This document shows positions 7,323 through 15,626 of a DNA stretch of 41,659 bases, piece by piece. The notes below the pieces were generated by a model, which searched no databases, was not told where the DNA came from, and saw nothing but the letters and a program-made list of their open reading frames with translations. A program made the position numbers and the translations under genes. Each line of letters opens with the position of its first letter. Positions within the stretch are counted from its first letter, which is position 1. Origin of the DNA: an uncultured Candidatus Melainabacteria bacterium (GTDB lineage: Bacteria > Cyanobacteriota > Vampirovibrionia > Gastranaerophilales > Gastranaerophilaceae); NCBI GenBank assembly GCA_947090755.1, contig CAMUPF010000015.1, positions 1 through 41,659 of the forward strand. The letters are read 5' to 3'.

Positions 7323-8588
7323 TTATTTTAGGAAATTTTCGTCATTCCAGAATCCGAAATCATCAATAAATGGGATAGCATCATATCTTCCTTCAAGATA
7401 ATCTTTATTAAAAGTTCTGTCATAACGTACATTGTAGTCGTTTAATGAGTATAAGGATGATTCACCATATTTGTTTTTATCTACAAAATAAATTTGGTCA
7501 CGTCTGAAAATTTTGTTTGTTAGTAAATCAGTATTATGTGTATTAAAAATAAACTGTGCATTTTTATTTTTGTAATGCAATAATTTGATAATGAATCTTG
7601 TTATTAAAGGATGAAGTCCAGCTTCTAATTCATCAATTACCAAAATTTTCCCCTCTAAAATCGTGTCAAAGATAGGCCCGAGTAATGAAAATAGGTTTTG
7701 TGTTCCGTCTGATTCGTTATCTATTAAATCAAATTCAATATTTTCAACGGGTTTTTTATCTTTGTTATATTTTTTATGTAAGGTTTTGATTTTTGGTGGT
7801 AGTTCTAATGAAATTCCTTCCTTTTTAGCTTTTTCCAGTTCTTTTTGTAAAAATTCTGGAATTGATGATAGTTCTCTATTTTTAATAGAAAAACTATCGA
7901 TTGAAAAATCAGCTATTTTAAAAATCTTTTCAAATTCTGCCTGAAGTTTAGAATCCTTCAGGAATTGAGTTGTAATTCTGTTATATTTAATAAATGAAAG
8001 ACTTGAAATTACATTTAAATTTTTAAACCAACTAATTACTGATTTAGCAATTGGCCCGTTAAACTGGGCTACAACTGACAAAAATAACGCATTATTCCTT
8101 GTCATATCGACTAATTTTTGGCCTTCTTTGAATGTATTTCCTAATTCGATACTTTGTTTGTGCCTGATAAATAATTGTTTTTCTTTAATTTTTTCGGCTT
8201 CAAACAACCATTCATCAACGATTTCATCTTTATTTAATCTAAAACCGTATCGGTATTTTTTATTATTGTTAATAAAGATAAATTCAAAAAGGCTTGGTTT
8301 ATTTTCTGTTTCAGTAGATAGCAAAAATGGTTCAACGGGAATGTTTTCCTCAGCTTGTGTATCTTTTGACGAACTAATAATAAAATCCCGTGCGAATTCA
8401 ATAGCATTAAAAAGATTGCTTTTTCCGCTGGCATTTGCCCCAAAAATCGCAATAGTTTTTAAAAGTTTATAGTTTTCTCCAGCAATGATATTTGTTTCAG
8501 AATGTTGAGTCATTGATGAAGCAATTAAATCAAGCGTGAACTGGTCTTTAAAAGATAAGTAATTTTCAACAGTAAATTTTAGTAACAT
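7323..8588 (-). CDS. AAA/ABC-type ATPase (AAA_15/21 family), AbiLi/RloA-like
   Basis: The 421-residue product starts LLKFTVENYLSFKDQFTLDL, typical of SMC/RecF-like ATPases in defence pairs. Walker A is FGANASGKSN (about residues 52-61). Near the C-terminus come an SDGTQNLFSLLGPIFD signature-like motif, Walker B (ILVIDELEAGLHP) and FIFNTHNTDLL with the conserved His. The ATG at 8588 is chosen over one four codons upstream because it has an SD (GAGGT) at proper distance. It is the first gene of a two-gene unit with RloB and probably senses infection and controls the TOPRIM partner. No toxic effector other than RloB is nearby. Confidence 0.88.
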   Translation of the reverse strand: MLLKFTVENYLSFKDQFTLDLIASSMTQHSETNIIAGENYKLLKTIAIFGANASGKSNLFNAIEFARDFIISSSKDTQAEENIPVEPFLLSTETENKPSLFEFIFINNNKKYRYGFRLNKDEIVDEWLFEAEKIKEKQLFIRHKQSIELGNTFKEGQKLVDMTRNNALFLSVVAQFNGPIAKSVISWFKNLNVISSLSFIKYNRITTQFLKDSKLQAEFEKIFKIADFSIDSFSIKNRELSSIPEFLQKELEKAKKEGISLELPPKIKTLHKKYNKDKKPVENIEFDLIDNESDGTQNLFSLLGPIFDTILEGKILVIDELEAGLHPLITRFIIKLLHYKNKNAQFIFNTHNTDLLTNKIFRRDQIYFVDKNKYGESSLYSLNDYNVRYDRTFNKDYLEGRYDAIPFIDDFGFWNDENFLK

Positions 8589-8608
8589 ATTATACCTCAT
8601 CTATTAGT

Positions 8609-8647
8609 ATTTTATCATAAAAATTGAAAATTTGAGAAATTTTCTCA
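8609..8647 (-). promoter_or_regulatory. Putative promoter with palindrome for the ATPase-RloB unit
   Basis: TAAAAT (8609-8614) lies 18 bp from TTCTCA (8633-8638). A 7-1-7 palindrome (TGAGAAA/TTTCTCA, 8633-8647) covers the -35 element and could bind a repressor. The -35 match is poor. Confidence 0.35.
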
Positions 8648-8697
8648 TATATTAACAAAAATTAAGCAATTTTGTATATTAAATAGTTGTTTAGTTT

Positions 8698-8982
8698 TTA
8701 TATTGTTTTAGCTAACACGAAGTGTTCGTAGCTCAGAGCGTAATTGTAGAGCGCGTTTATAAGGACGCGGCCGCTTTCTGATTTTCCGATTATTAGATAT
8801 TCGTTGTATTTGTTTTTGGCTAGTGTGATTTCAGAATGGATAATTTTTTCGACGTTAGTTTTTGCATTTTTGGACATAATGGCGCGAATCCAGTCCGATA
8901 GAATGTTGACGGCTGTGGATTTGTTGCTGATTATTTCTTCGTCTTTTGTTTGTATATATTTTGAAAATTCACTCAGTATCAT
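8698..8982 (-). CDS. Hypothetical protein downstream of comF
   Basis: Small, probably cytoplasmic protein of 94 residues, mostly predicted helical, rich in Lys, Ile and Glu and without cysteine. I do not recognise a family. Its start overlaps the comF stop by four bases (ATGA), so it is translationally coupled to comF and forms the last gene of the SNF2-comF unit. No clear terminator follows in the ~50 bases before the defence unit's upstream region. Confidence 0.7.
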   Translation of the reverse strand: MILSEFSKYIQTKDEEIISNKSTAVNILSDWIRAIMSKNAKTNVEKIIHSEITLAKNKYNEYLIIGKSESGRVLINALYNYALSYEHFVLAKTI

Positions 8983-9623
8983 AATTTTGGTGTGGTTGTT
9001 GCAAAACAGGTGATGTCAGTTATACCGGCGGCCTTCAGGGTTTTAATCATCTCGGTAAAGGTTGAACCTGTGGTGCAAATATCGTCTAATATCAATATTT
9101 TATCACAATTTGACCCGTTTTCATCAACCTTAAATGCGTTGTGTAAGTTTTCGGCGCGTTCTGATGGTGTAAGTTTGTATTGCGGTTTCGTGTTTTTAAC
9201 ACGGGTTATTAATTTTGTGTTGAGGGTGTTGCCGGAAAGTCTGCAAAATTCTTCTGCGACAAGTTCCATATGGTTGTAGTGGCGTTTGTACTGACGTTCT
9301 TTATGAAGCGGCACCGGAACTACTACAAAATCCTTTTTGTCGGTAATGTTTTGCCAGTATTCCCACATAAATTTAGCCTGATAAAACGCTAAATCACGCT
9401 GGTTGTGGTATTTAAGGCCGCGGATAAGTTTTTGTAAGTTTTTTTCGTAGACGCCTGCGACGTAAACACTTACGCCATCTATAGCAAGGCGTTTTCCGTA
9501 ACTTAAAAACTCAAGACTGTCATAGCACTTAGAACACATTTTCACGCTTTCACGTGACTGACGGCAAAAGTAGCATTTCTTTTTATAAATCCAATCAAGA
9601 AGGTTTATGAAAAATGTCTTCAT
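8979..9623 (-). CDS. comF: ComF family phosphoribosyltransferase-like protein
   Basis: The 214-residue product begins with a four-cysteine zinc ribbon (CYFC near residue 18 and CSKC near 32) and ends with a type I phosphoribosyltransferase motif (ILILDDICTTGSTF) and the FVVVPVPLHKERQYKRHYN block. These are the landmarks of ComF/GntX proteins, involved in uptake of transforming DNA in competent bacteria, with a still unsettled biochemical role. It follows the SNF2 helicase gene by 6 bases and overlaps the next gene. Together with pilT and prepilins in this window it is compatible with natural transformation, but that is inference. Confidence 0.9.
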   Translation of the reverse strand: MKTFFINLLDWIYKKKCYFCRQSRESVKMCSKCYDSLEFLSYGKRLAIDGVSVYVAGVYEKNLQKLIRGLKYHNQRDLAFYQAKFMWEYWQNITDKKDFVVVPVPLHKERQYKRHYNHMELVAEEFCRLSGNTLNTKLITRVKNTKPQYKLTPSERAENLHNAFKVDENGSNCDKILILDDICTTGSTFTEMIKTLKAAGITDITCFATTTPKL

Positions 9624-9629
9624 TGCGCC

Positions 9630-12600
9630 TTATTCCATACTAAAGATTTCTTTAATATCGTCCATTGTGAGCGATTTGGTGATGTTTCTGTCAACCGAAA
9701 TTACGCTGTCAACAAGATTACGTTTGAACATTTTGAGTTTTTGGATTTTTTCTTCAACCGTATTTTTGGTGATAAGACGGTATACAAAAACTTTTTTGGT
9801 TTGGCCGATACGGTAAGCACGGTCGGTCGCCTGATCTTCAACCGCAGGGTTCCACCATGGGTCGTAGTGGATTACATAGTCTGCGCCTGTGAGGTTCAAA
9901 CCTGTACCGCCGGCTTTCAAGCTGATAAGGAATATCGGTATATGCGGATTGTTGTTGAATTTTTCAACAGCAGCCTGACGGTCTTTTGTCTTGCCTGTGA
10001 GATATGAATATGGGATTCCGGCACGATCAAGCCAGTCTTTAACAATATCAAGCATTTCGACGAATTGGCTGAACAAAAGAACACGGTGTTTTTCAGAAAT
10101 AATCTCTTCAAGCATGACTTTAAGTTTTTCGAATTTACCTGACTGCATAATATTTTTGACGTTGTCTTTGTCGTAAAGCCGCGGGTGACAGCATATTTGA
10201 CGTAAACGAAGTAATGCAGAGAAGATTGAAAGTCTGCTTTTTTCGAGTCCGTTTTGTTCGATAGATTTGAAGAGTTCTTCTTTTGTGCTGTCGAGAACCT
10301 GTAAGTAAAAATCGCGTTGGTCGTCTGTAAGTTCGCAGTATGCGATGTTTTCTACTTTATCCGGTAAATCTTTTGCAACATCGCGTTTCATACGACGTAG
10401 GATAAACGGATAAATTTGGAGTTTAAGCCTTTTTTCAACTACTTTGTCAGCACGTTCCATAATAGGGTTGACGTAGCGGTAATTGAATTCGTGAACATCA
10501 AACAGGAAGCCCGGCATGAGAAAGTCGAAGACTGACCAGAGTTCTTCAAGTTTATTTTCGATTGGAGTACCAGAAAGCGCAAGTTTGTGTGTTGCGTTAA
10601 GCTTTTTAACGGCCTGTGCTGTTTGTGAACCGGCGTTTTTGATATTTTGCGATTCATCCAGTACTATGTAGCGGAAATTGTATTCTTTGAGTTTTTCAAT
10701 GTCGCGGCGAACGAGCGCGTAACTTGTGATTACAATGTCATATTCCGGAATTTTTTTGAACAAGCCTTTGCGTTCTGTGCCGGAAATTTTCAGGCAAGAC
10801 AACTCCGGTGCAAATTTTTGGATTTCGGATTCCCAGTTGAAAACGACTGTTGTCGGGCAGATAACAAGTGTTGGCATAGGGCCGTCAACATCTTTTGCCT
10901 TTTGGATTACTGTGAGGGCCTGAAGTGTTTTACCAAGCCCCATATCGTCTGCGAGGATTCCGTTTAGTCCGTATTTGTACATAAACCAGAGCCAGCCGAA
11001 ACCTTTTTGCTGGTATTCACGGAATTCGGCGTTAATAGATTGCGGAAGTTCCGTAGAATCTGCGGTGGAGAATGTGGACATTTGTGACCAGAATTCTTCA
11101 AACTCTTTGCTTAAAATTGTTTCAACATGGAGGTTTTTAAGTTCGTTAATTAAGCCTGCGCGGTAAGTTTTTACGATAAATTTGTTTTCGTCGTTGCGGT
11201 AAACGTCAAATGAGTTGAACGCGCGCATAAGCCCGTAAATATCCTGTGCAGGGTATTCGACAAAGCCTAAACTTCTGATACGGCTGTATTTTTCTCCGCC
11301 CTGAATAGTTTCGTACATTTCGTCAAAACTTACTATTTCGTCACCTGCGCGTCCGTAAAGATAGATTTCAAAAGAGTCTTTGGTTTCTTTGCTGAAGTCG
11401 ATATCTGCGCAGAGTTGGAACGGATTGTCCAGAATTTTAAAGAAATTCATATCATCTTTTTCAACAAATTTCCAGCCCTCGCCTGCTTGTTGAATATGGT
11501 AGTTATAGAAATCAATAGCGTTTTCTTTTTCAAGGGCGAGGTTGTTTGTCTGCATCGGAACAAACCGGCAGGCAAGAAGCATATTGTAGGCTTCCTGTTC
11601 GTGTTTGACGTTGCGTTTTACCCAGTAGACTAAATCTTCGTTAGGCTTTTTAACTGTGACGTACGGGAGTTTGTCGCCGGTTGTTTTTGAGTACGGAACT
11701 TTTACGCCGTCGTATTCGAATTCTAACGACGCTTTTAACGATTGGTCATAGTCGATACCAAGTGTTACAACGTTAAGCGGCGGACGTTCTTCAAGCATTA
11801 ATTTACAAATATTTTCCGCTATTTCAACGTTCATAATCTGTTGAAGTTCAGGGAGGTCTTCGTGGATAAACTTGCCGCCCTCAGCGTCTTTGAGTTCTGT
11901 GAAAGATGATTTTAATATATTTGTCGGCAAAGATTGCATTGCAACATTTGTCGGGAAAATTATGTTTTTGTATCTGCCCCATTTGAGGTGTTTTGAGAAG
12001 TAACGAACTTCTTCAAACGGATAAATTTCGTCTTTGTCAGGTCTTGTCCATTCAAGAGCCAGAAGCAGAGAGCCGCTTTGTCCGGAATTAACCGTGAGAT
12101 TTAAAGTCCATTCCTCGTCAACAAATTTTAATCTTTCTTTGGTTTTTTCGTCAAGAACTTCATCGGCTTTAGCAAGCAGGGCAAACATAGGGCCAAATTT
12201 GGTAATCGGAATATCGTACCAGCCTGCTTTTTTGTCCTGACGGGCAATAGTTAGTAATTGCTGAAAGATAGCGATTTCAACTTTTTGTGAATTGTTGAGT
12301 TCAAAATCAGGGTTTTGACGCTGGGCTTCAATCAGTGCGCGCAGAATACTTTCAATCTGACGGACAATTTTGCCGTTTTCTCTTGAGCGAACAAGAACGG
12401 AAAAGAAATTAACTTTTCTTTTTGAGTTGAAGTGAAAAATATAGCTTCCGCCTGGTTCTTCGGTCAGGGCTGTGTTTTCGTCGGGATAATCGGTTTCGAT
12501 TCCGTATTTAGTTTCAAGCCAATCTTCATAAGCGTGGTCGTTAATAGCTTTGATTGCGACTGCGACGGCGTGTTTGCACCATTCGTCTTTAAGCGGACAG

Positions 12601-12809
12601 TTGCAGCGTGCTTCGACTTTATTCTTCTTGAAAATCAAATCGGTGTTATAAGAAGCTTGAAAATTGCCTTTAACCTTACCCATATAGAAGTTTTTTTCAG
12701 GGTAGGATTCAAGAACCATATCTTTGGAATAAAGTTCGTAACCTCTGCGCCAAGCGCCGGCACCTGCCTTTTCTTTTACCAGTTTAAAATTAAATTCTTC
12801 AGTCGCCAT
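9630..12809 (-). CDS. SNF2-family DNA helicase/translocase with N-terminal SWIM zinc finger
   Basis: The 1059-residue product has a SWIM zinc finger near residues 69-80 (CNCP...WCKH, CxCx6CxH), then a long region of about 500 residues, then a two-lobed SNF2 ATPase: GILADDMGLGKTLQAL (Walker A, about residue 620), DESQNIKN (motif II, about 716), ALSGTPIENKLEELW, and in lobe two FLISLKAGGTGLNLTGADYV and DRAYRIGQTKKV (about 998). It belongs to the bacterial HepA/SNF2 group that moves along DNA to remodel protein-DNA complexes; the exact role is unknown. It starts with a good SD (AAGGAAG) and a strong promoter and leads a unit with comF. Confidence 0.93.
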   Translation of the reverse strand: MATEEFNFKLVKEKAGAGAWRRGYELYSKDMVLESYPEKNFYMGKVKGNFQASYNTDLIFKKNKVEARCNCPLKDEWCKHAVAVAIKAINDHAYEDWLETKYGIETDYPDENTALTEEPGGSYIFHFNSKRKVNFFSVLVRSRENGKIVRQIESILRALIEAQRQNPDFELNNSQKVEIAIFQQLLTIARQDKKAGWYDIPITKFGPMFALLAKADEVLDEKTKERLKFVDEEWTLNLTVNSGQSGSLLLALEWTRPDKDEIYPFEEVRYFSKHLKWGRYKNIIFPTNVAMQSLPTNILKSSFTELKDAEGGKFIHEDLPELQQIMNVEIAENICKLMLEERPPLNVVTLGIDYDQSLKASLEFEYDGVKVPYSKTTGDKLPYVTVKKPNEDLVYWVKRNVKHEQEAYNMLLACRFVPMQTNNLALEKENAIDFYNYHIQQAGEGWKFVEKDDMNFFKILDNPFQLCADIDFSKETKDSFEIYLYGRAGDEIVSFDEMYETIQGGEKYSRIRSLGFVEYPAQDIYGLMRAFNSFDVYRNDENKFIVKTYRAGLINELKNLHVETILSKEFEEFWSQMSTFSTADSTELPQSINAEFREYQQKGFGWLWFMYKYGLNGILADDMGLGKTLQALTVIQKAKDVDGPMPTLVICPTTVVFNWESEIQKFAPELSCLKISGTERKGLFKKIPEYDIVITSYALVRRDIEKLKEYNFRYIVLDESQNIKNAGSQTAQAVKKLNATHKLALSGTPIENKLEELWSVFDFLMPGFLFDVHEFNYRYVNPIMERADKVVEKRLKLQIYPFILRRMKRDVAKDLPDKVENIAYCELTDDQRDFYLQVLDSTKEELFKSIEQNGLEKSRLSIFSALLRLRQICCHPRLYDKDNVKNIMQSGKFEKLKVMLEEIISEKHRVLLFSQFVEMLDIVKDWLDRAGIPYSYLTGKTKDRQAAVEKFNNNPHIPIFLISLKAGGTGLNLTGADYVIHYDPWWNPAVEDQATDRAYRIGQTKKVFVYRLITKNTVEEKIQKLKMFKRNLVDSVISVDRNITKSLTMDDIKEIFSME

Positions 12810-12876
12810 ATCTTCCTTTATGCCGCGAGTAAAGTACCATATAGAACGGTTATTCTATAAACTCAGGGTCACTCAT

Positions 12877-12905
12877 ATTATGCCATAAGCAGCAGAAAAA
12901 ATCAA
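12877..12905 (-). promoter_or_regulatory. Sigma-70 type promoter of the SNF2-comF unit
   Basis: TTGATT (12900-12905) and CATAAT (12877-12882) are separated by 17 bp on the minus strand, leaving a leader of about 60 bases before the helicase start. Confidence 0.6.
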
Positions 12906-12918
12906 GTGGGTAAATATT

Positions 12919-12940
12919 AAAAAGCCCGCCATCGGCGGGC
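12919..12940 (-). terminator. Terminator of prepilin copy 2
   Basis: On the minus strand GCCCGCC pairs with GGCGGGC around a 3-base loop and is followed by TTTTTAA. It starts 8 bases after the stop of copy 2. Confidence 0.85.
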
Positions 12941-12947
12941 AAAATTA

Positions 12948-14108
12948 TCATCGTTTTATACAGCGTACGTTGAGTGGGTAGGTCTTTGGATCCGGCCCGC
13001 GGACACCCGTATGGGAAACCAGGTGCAGCGCAGTCCCGGATTCGCCGGAAGAAACTACTGAGCCGGACCAGAAATCACCGGACGGAATACCAATAAGGTC
13101 TTTGTTGTAGAACATAGATGAGAGTTCGTCTATGTTAGGAAGTCTTGATTCAGCATCCATACTTGTGCATGCTTCACCAGCTTCTGTTTGCTTTTTTTGC
13201 CCGCTAACATTTCGGGTTAATGGTACCGGAGCAACGACAACGGGGTCACTGGAGTATAACGCAGAGATAAATCCGATGTCTTTACCAACAGTGTTCGGGC
13301 CCTTGTTTCCGTTCAAGTCATAGATGAAATTAGCACACATTTTAGGCTGTGAGTAATGCCAGCCTGTTTCTTCCATATCACTCTGACAATTCGGGTTGTA
13401 ATAAACGGCTACGGATTCCCCGTTTTGTGTTTCAAAAGCGGCAGCAAAAGTATCAATGTCTTTTTGGGGATTTTGATAGTTCTCTCCACCAGCTGCTGAA
13501 CCATTGCCGTAAGAGCTGGTGAACACAATGTTTAATTCAGACAATTTAGTTGGCCAAGAGTTCATACTGCCAGCCAAATTTGTATAAGAAGTAACAATTC
13601 CGCAGTCTTCTAAATGCTCGTGGTCACAAATGTTGTTAATTTTAATAACTTTAGATAAACCTTCAGTAACAAAAGTTTCAGCGGCTGTGTCGACGGCGCT
13701 TGTAGATGTTGCTTCGTCTGCAAGCTGGTAAGTTCCGTAACCACCTAATGACGGCATTAAAGCCAAACCTTGAGAAAATCTTGCATAAAGCGCTTTTCTC
13801 TGTGTATTCCAAGTTCTTTCGTTAATATTACCGGTCAAACTAGGCAATGTTATTGCGGCGACAACACCAATAATCGTTAATGACAGCAAAATTTCGGCCA
13901 TGGTAAAGGCGCAATGCTGGTTCTTCCGCCTGTCAAATCTTAGCTCAATTGCTTTGCAATTGGCAGATTTGTGCGCTCCTTTCACTCTCGTTCCAGTCGC
14001 AACGGCGGTGACATAATGCTCGCCTGCTTGCCCTGCTGACCGCAGGTCAACACCGCGAGCACCGGCTGACGCAGTCTTGCCCCCCCCCCCCTCAGCGGAA
14101 ATGCCCAT
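12948..14108 (-). CDS. Type IV prepilin-like protein with Lcl_C/DUF1566-like domain, copy 2 (leader frame out of phase)
   Basis: Paralogue of copies 1, 3 and 4. It has the class III signal core FTMAEILLSLTIIGVVAA, six cysteines, DLNGNKGPNTVGKDIGF, PNIDELSSMFYNKDLIG, FWSGSV and a terminal VRCIKR. The start with a proper SD (GGAGGT, 14145-14150) is the ATG at 14140, giving MKKQILKSRV as in copy 3, but with 12 G in the tract at 14080-14091 that frame leaves the pilin frame and stops at 13982-13984 after 52 residues. The frame shown uses an internal ATG at 14108, which has no SD. Ten or thirteen G would restore the long form. A ~162-base repeat insertion, a multiple of three, separates tract and signal core. 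The gene as sequenced is probably switched off. Confidence 0.8.
   Translation of the reverse strand: MGISAEGGGGKTASAGARGVDLRSAGQAGEHYVTAVATGTRVKGAHKSANCKAIELRFDRRKNQHCAFTMAEILLSLTIIGVVAAITLPSLTGNINERTWNTQRKALYARFSQGLALMPSLGGYGTYQLADEATSTSAVDTAAETFVTEGLSKVIKINNICDHEHLEDCGIVTSYTNLAGSMNSWPTKLSELNIVFTSSYGNGSAAGGENYQNPQKDIDTFAAAFETQNGESVAVYYNPNCQSDMEETGWHYSQPKMCANFIYDLNGNKGPNTVGKDIGFISALYSSDPVVVAPVPLTRNVSGQKKQTEAGEACTSMDAESRLPNIDELSSMFYNKDLIGIPSGDFWSGSVVSSGESGTALHLVSHTGVRGPDPKTYPLNVRCIKR
13908..14079 (-). repeat. Repeat insertion inside the leader of prepilin copy 2 (repeat copy C)
   Basis: Copy 3 has 10 bases between its G tract and the FTM codons; copy 2 has 172. The extra ~162 bases are GC-rich, contain TCAGCAGGGCAAGCAGGCGA as in the other repeat copies, and include a hairpin (AAATCTGCCAATTGC against GCAATTGAGCTAAGATTT). 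The length keeps the reading frame. The limits are set by comparison with copy 3 and are approximate. Confidence 0.65.
14080..14091. repeat. Homopolymer of 12 (G on the coding strand) in the leader of prepilin copy 2
   Basis: Twelve C on the plus strand, read as 12 G in the gene. It lies 49 bases after the SD-linked start, and gain or loss of bases switches the downstream frame. Such tracts are well known as contingency loci in other bacteria. Confidence 0.85.
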
Positions 14109-14144
14109 AAAACACGGCTTTTCAAGATTTGTTTTTTCATTGAT

Positions 14145-14194
14145 ACCTCCAAAATTTATATAATTATATTAAACTATTTTTCAGGGGTTGTCAA
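14145..14194 (-). promoter_or_regulatory. Promoter and SD of prepilin copy 2
   Basis: TTGACA (14189-14194, overlapping the recF stop) and TAATAT (14166-14171) are 17 bp apart, followed by the SD GGAGGT (14145-14150) before ATG 14140. The arrangement is the same as for copy 3. Confidence 0.8.
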
Positions 14195-15285
14195 CTTATT
14201 TGACCTCGCTCAATGTTGTAAATTTTGACGTCGCGAAGGAATTCTTCTTCAAAATGCAGGGTGTCGACCGAGGTTATTATCGTTTGAACACCGGATTTTA
14301 TTGATTTTAAGAGGAAATTTTGGCGGATGTCGTCGAGTTCTGCAAGTACATCATCCAGCAATAACACGGGGTTTTCACCTGTTTTATCCGTGATAATTTC
14401 AAGCTCTGAAAGTTTGAGCGCCAGAACGATTGTACGTTGCTGACCCTGTGAGGCAAATTTTGTGGCTTCGCTGTCGTTAATGTAGAATAAAATATCGTCG
14501 CGCTGCGGGCCGACACAGGATTGACCGCGGCGGATTTCTTCGCTCATACGCTCTTCAAGCGATTGTGTGAAAAGCTGCGAAATAGTTTCAATATCTTCTT
14601 CACCGTTTAGGAATGAGCAGTCGTATTTGATTCTTAATTCTTCGCTTTCGCTGATAATTTTGTGTTTTTCGCGCGCTATGCGTTCGATTTCTTTCAAAAA
14701 TTTCATACGCAAAAAGATTATATTGCTTCCGGCGATTGCCATTTGTTCGTTGTATACACGCAAAAGGGTTTCGTCAATGTAGTCGCTTTTTAGTAAGTTA
14801 TTTTTTTGAATACGGATTTTGTCGTATTTTGAAAGCCTTTCATCGTAAGCCGGATATACCTGCGAAATTGCGCGGTCTAACCATTCGCGTCTGTCAGAAG
14901 GGTTCCCGCGGAGTAAAAGCAAATCAGGCGTTGCAAAAAGCACCGTGCGCAAAACAGATTTGAAATTTTTTGGCGTAGTTTTAAGTGTGTTGACGCGAAG
15001 TTCACGGTTTTTTTCACGGTTGTAAAAGAAAGTCAGTTCTACATCCGCGTCGGCTTTTACTATATCCGAGTGGATTTCGACAAACTCCGATTCAAAGTTT
15101 ATAAGTTCCTGATTATTAGAGGTTCTGGGGCTTTTTAGCGCAGAGAGAAAATACACGCTTTCAAGAATATTGGTTTTGCCCTGTGCGTTTTTCCCGATAA
15201 TCAAAATCTTGTCAAAACCTAAATCCAGCGTGATTGACTTGCAGTTTCTATAATTTTTTAATGTTAAATTTTGCAGCCTCATCAT
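14191..15285 (-). CDS. recF: DNA replication and repair protein RecF
   Basis: SMC-like ATPase that loads RecA at single-strand gaps with RecO and RecR. The 364-residue product shows LKNYRNCKSITLDL, Walker A IGKNAQGKTN (about residues 30-39), the signature region FASQGQQRTIVLALKLSELE and Walker B LLLDDVLAELD near residue 310, all typical of RecF. Two adjacent ATGs (15285 and 15282) are possible; the second gives the usual MRLQNL start. No SD is visible, and a -10 element lies only 4-7 bases upstream, so the mRNA may be leaderless. It is not next to dnaN or gyrB here. Confidence 0.95.
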   Translation of the reverse strand: MMRLQNLTLKNYRNCKSITLDLGFDKILIIGKNAQGKTNILESVYFLSALKSPRTSNNQELINFESEFVEIHSDIVKADADVELTFFYNREKNRELRVNTLKTTPKNFKSVLRTVLFATPDLLLLRGNPSDRREWLDRAISQVYPAYDERLSKYDKIRIQKNNLLKSDYIDETLLRVYNEQMAIAGSNIIFLRMKFLKEIERIAREKHKIISESEELRIKYDCSFLNGEEDIETISQLFTQSLEERMSEEIRRGQSCVGPQRDDILFYINDSEATKFASQGQQRTIVLALKLSELEIITDKTGENPVLLLDDVLAELDDIRQNFLLKSIKSGVQTIITSVDTLHFEEEFLRDVKIYNIERGQIS

Positions 15286-15289
15286 TTAT

Positions 15290-15295
15290 ATAATA
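15290..15295 (-). promoter_or_regulatory. -10 element of recF, suggesting a leaderless mRNA
   Basis: TATTAT lies 17 bp from TTCAAT (15313-15318) and ends 4 or 7 bases before the two candidate start codons, so transcription would begin at or next to the ATG. Confidence 0.45.
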
Positions 15296-15324
15296 CTTCA
15301 AATATATGATTTATTGAATAGCTC

Positions 15325-15353
15325 TTGATGAAACCGTAATTTTCCTATATAAT
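15325..15353 (+). promoter_or_regulatory. Promoter of the 81-residue protein-pilT unit
   Basis: TTGATG (15325-15330) and TATAAT (15348-15353) with a 17-bp spacer, 24 bases before the first start codon and followed by the SD AGAGAGGA. Confidence 0.75.
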
Positions 15354-15376
15354 TCAGTATAAGAGAGGAAAAATAT

Positions 15377-15622
15377 ATGTTACCTGTTATTACGGAAGAG
15401 ATATCAGCAGAGATTTTTACGGAAGTATTTAAAGATGTTCCGCTCTGGCGAAAGAAAATGATTCACTATTTGAAGGAAGAAAATCCGGAGATTAATACTG
15501 CGATTATTGAGGCCGCTAACAAAACGGATTTAGACCCGAAAGCCGTTGCACTCGGTGCTTATATGACTTATCTCCTAATTGAAAGAGCGACAAAAGAACA
15601 AGATATTTTCTTAGAGGATTAA
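15377..15622 (+). CDS. Small hypothetical protein cotranscribed with pilT
   Basis: An 81-residue soluble protein, acidic at the C-terminus, probably all helical, without cysteines or a signal peptide. I do not recognise the family. It has a strong SD (GAGAGGA) and promoter, and its stop lies 4 bases before pilT, so a role linked to pilus retraction or its regulation is possible from context only. The stretch DLDPKAVALGAYMTYLLIERA looks amphipathic. Confidence 0.75.
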   Translation: MLPVITEEISAEIFTEVFKDVPLWRKKMIHYLKEENPEINTAIIEAANKTDLDPKAVALGAYMTYLLIERATKEQDIFLED

Positions 15623-15626
15623 TAAA

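Noticed and set aside
12432-12860. Plus-strand open frame of 142 codons
   Set aside because: It is antisense to the SNF2 helicase N-terminus, where the SWIM motif makes the minus strand clearly coding.
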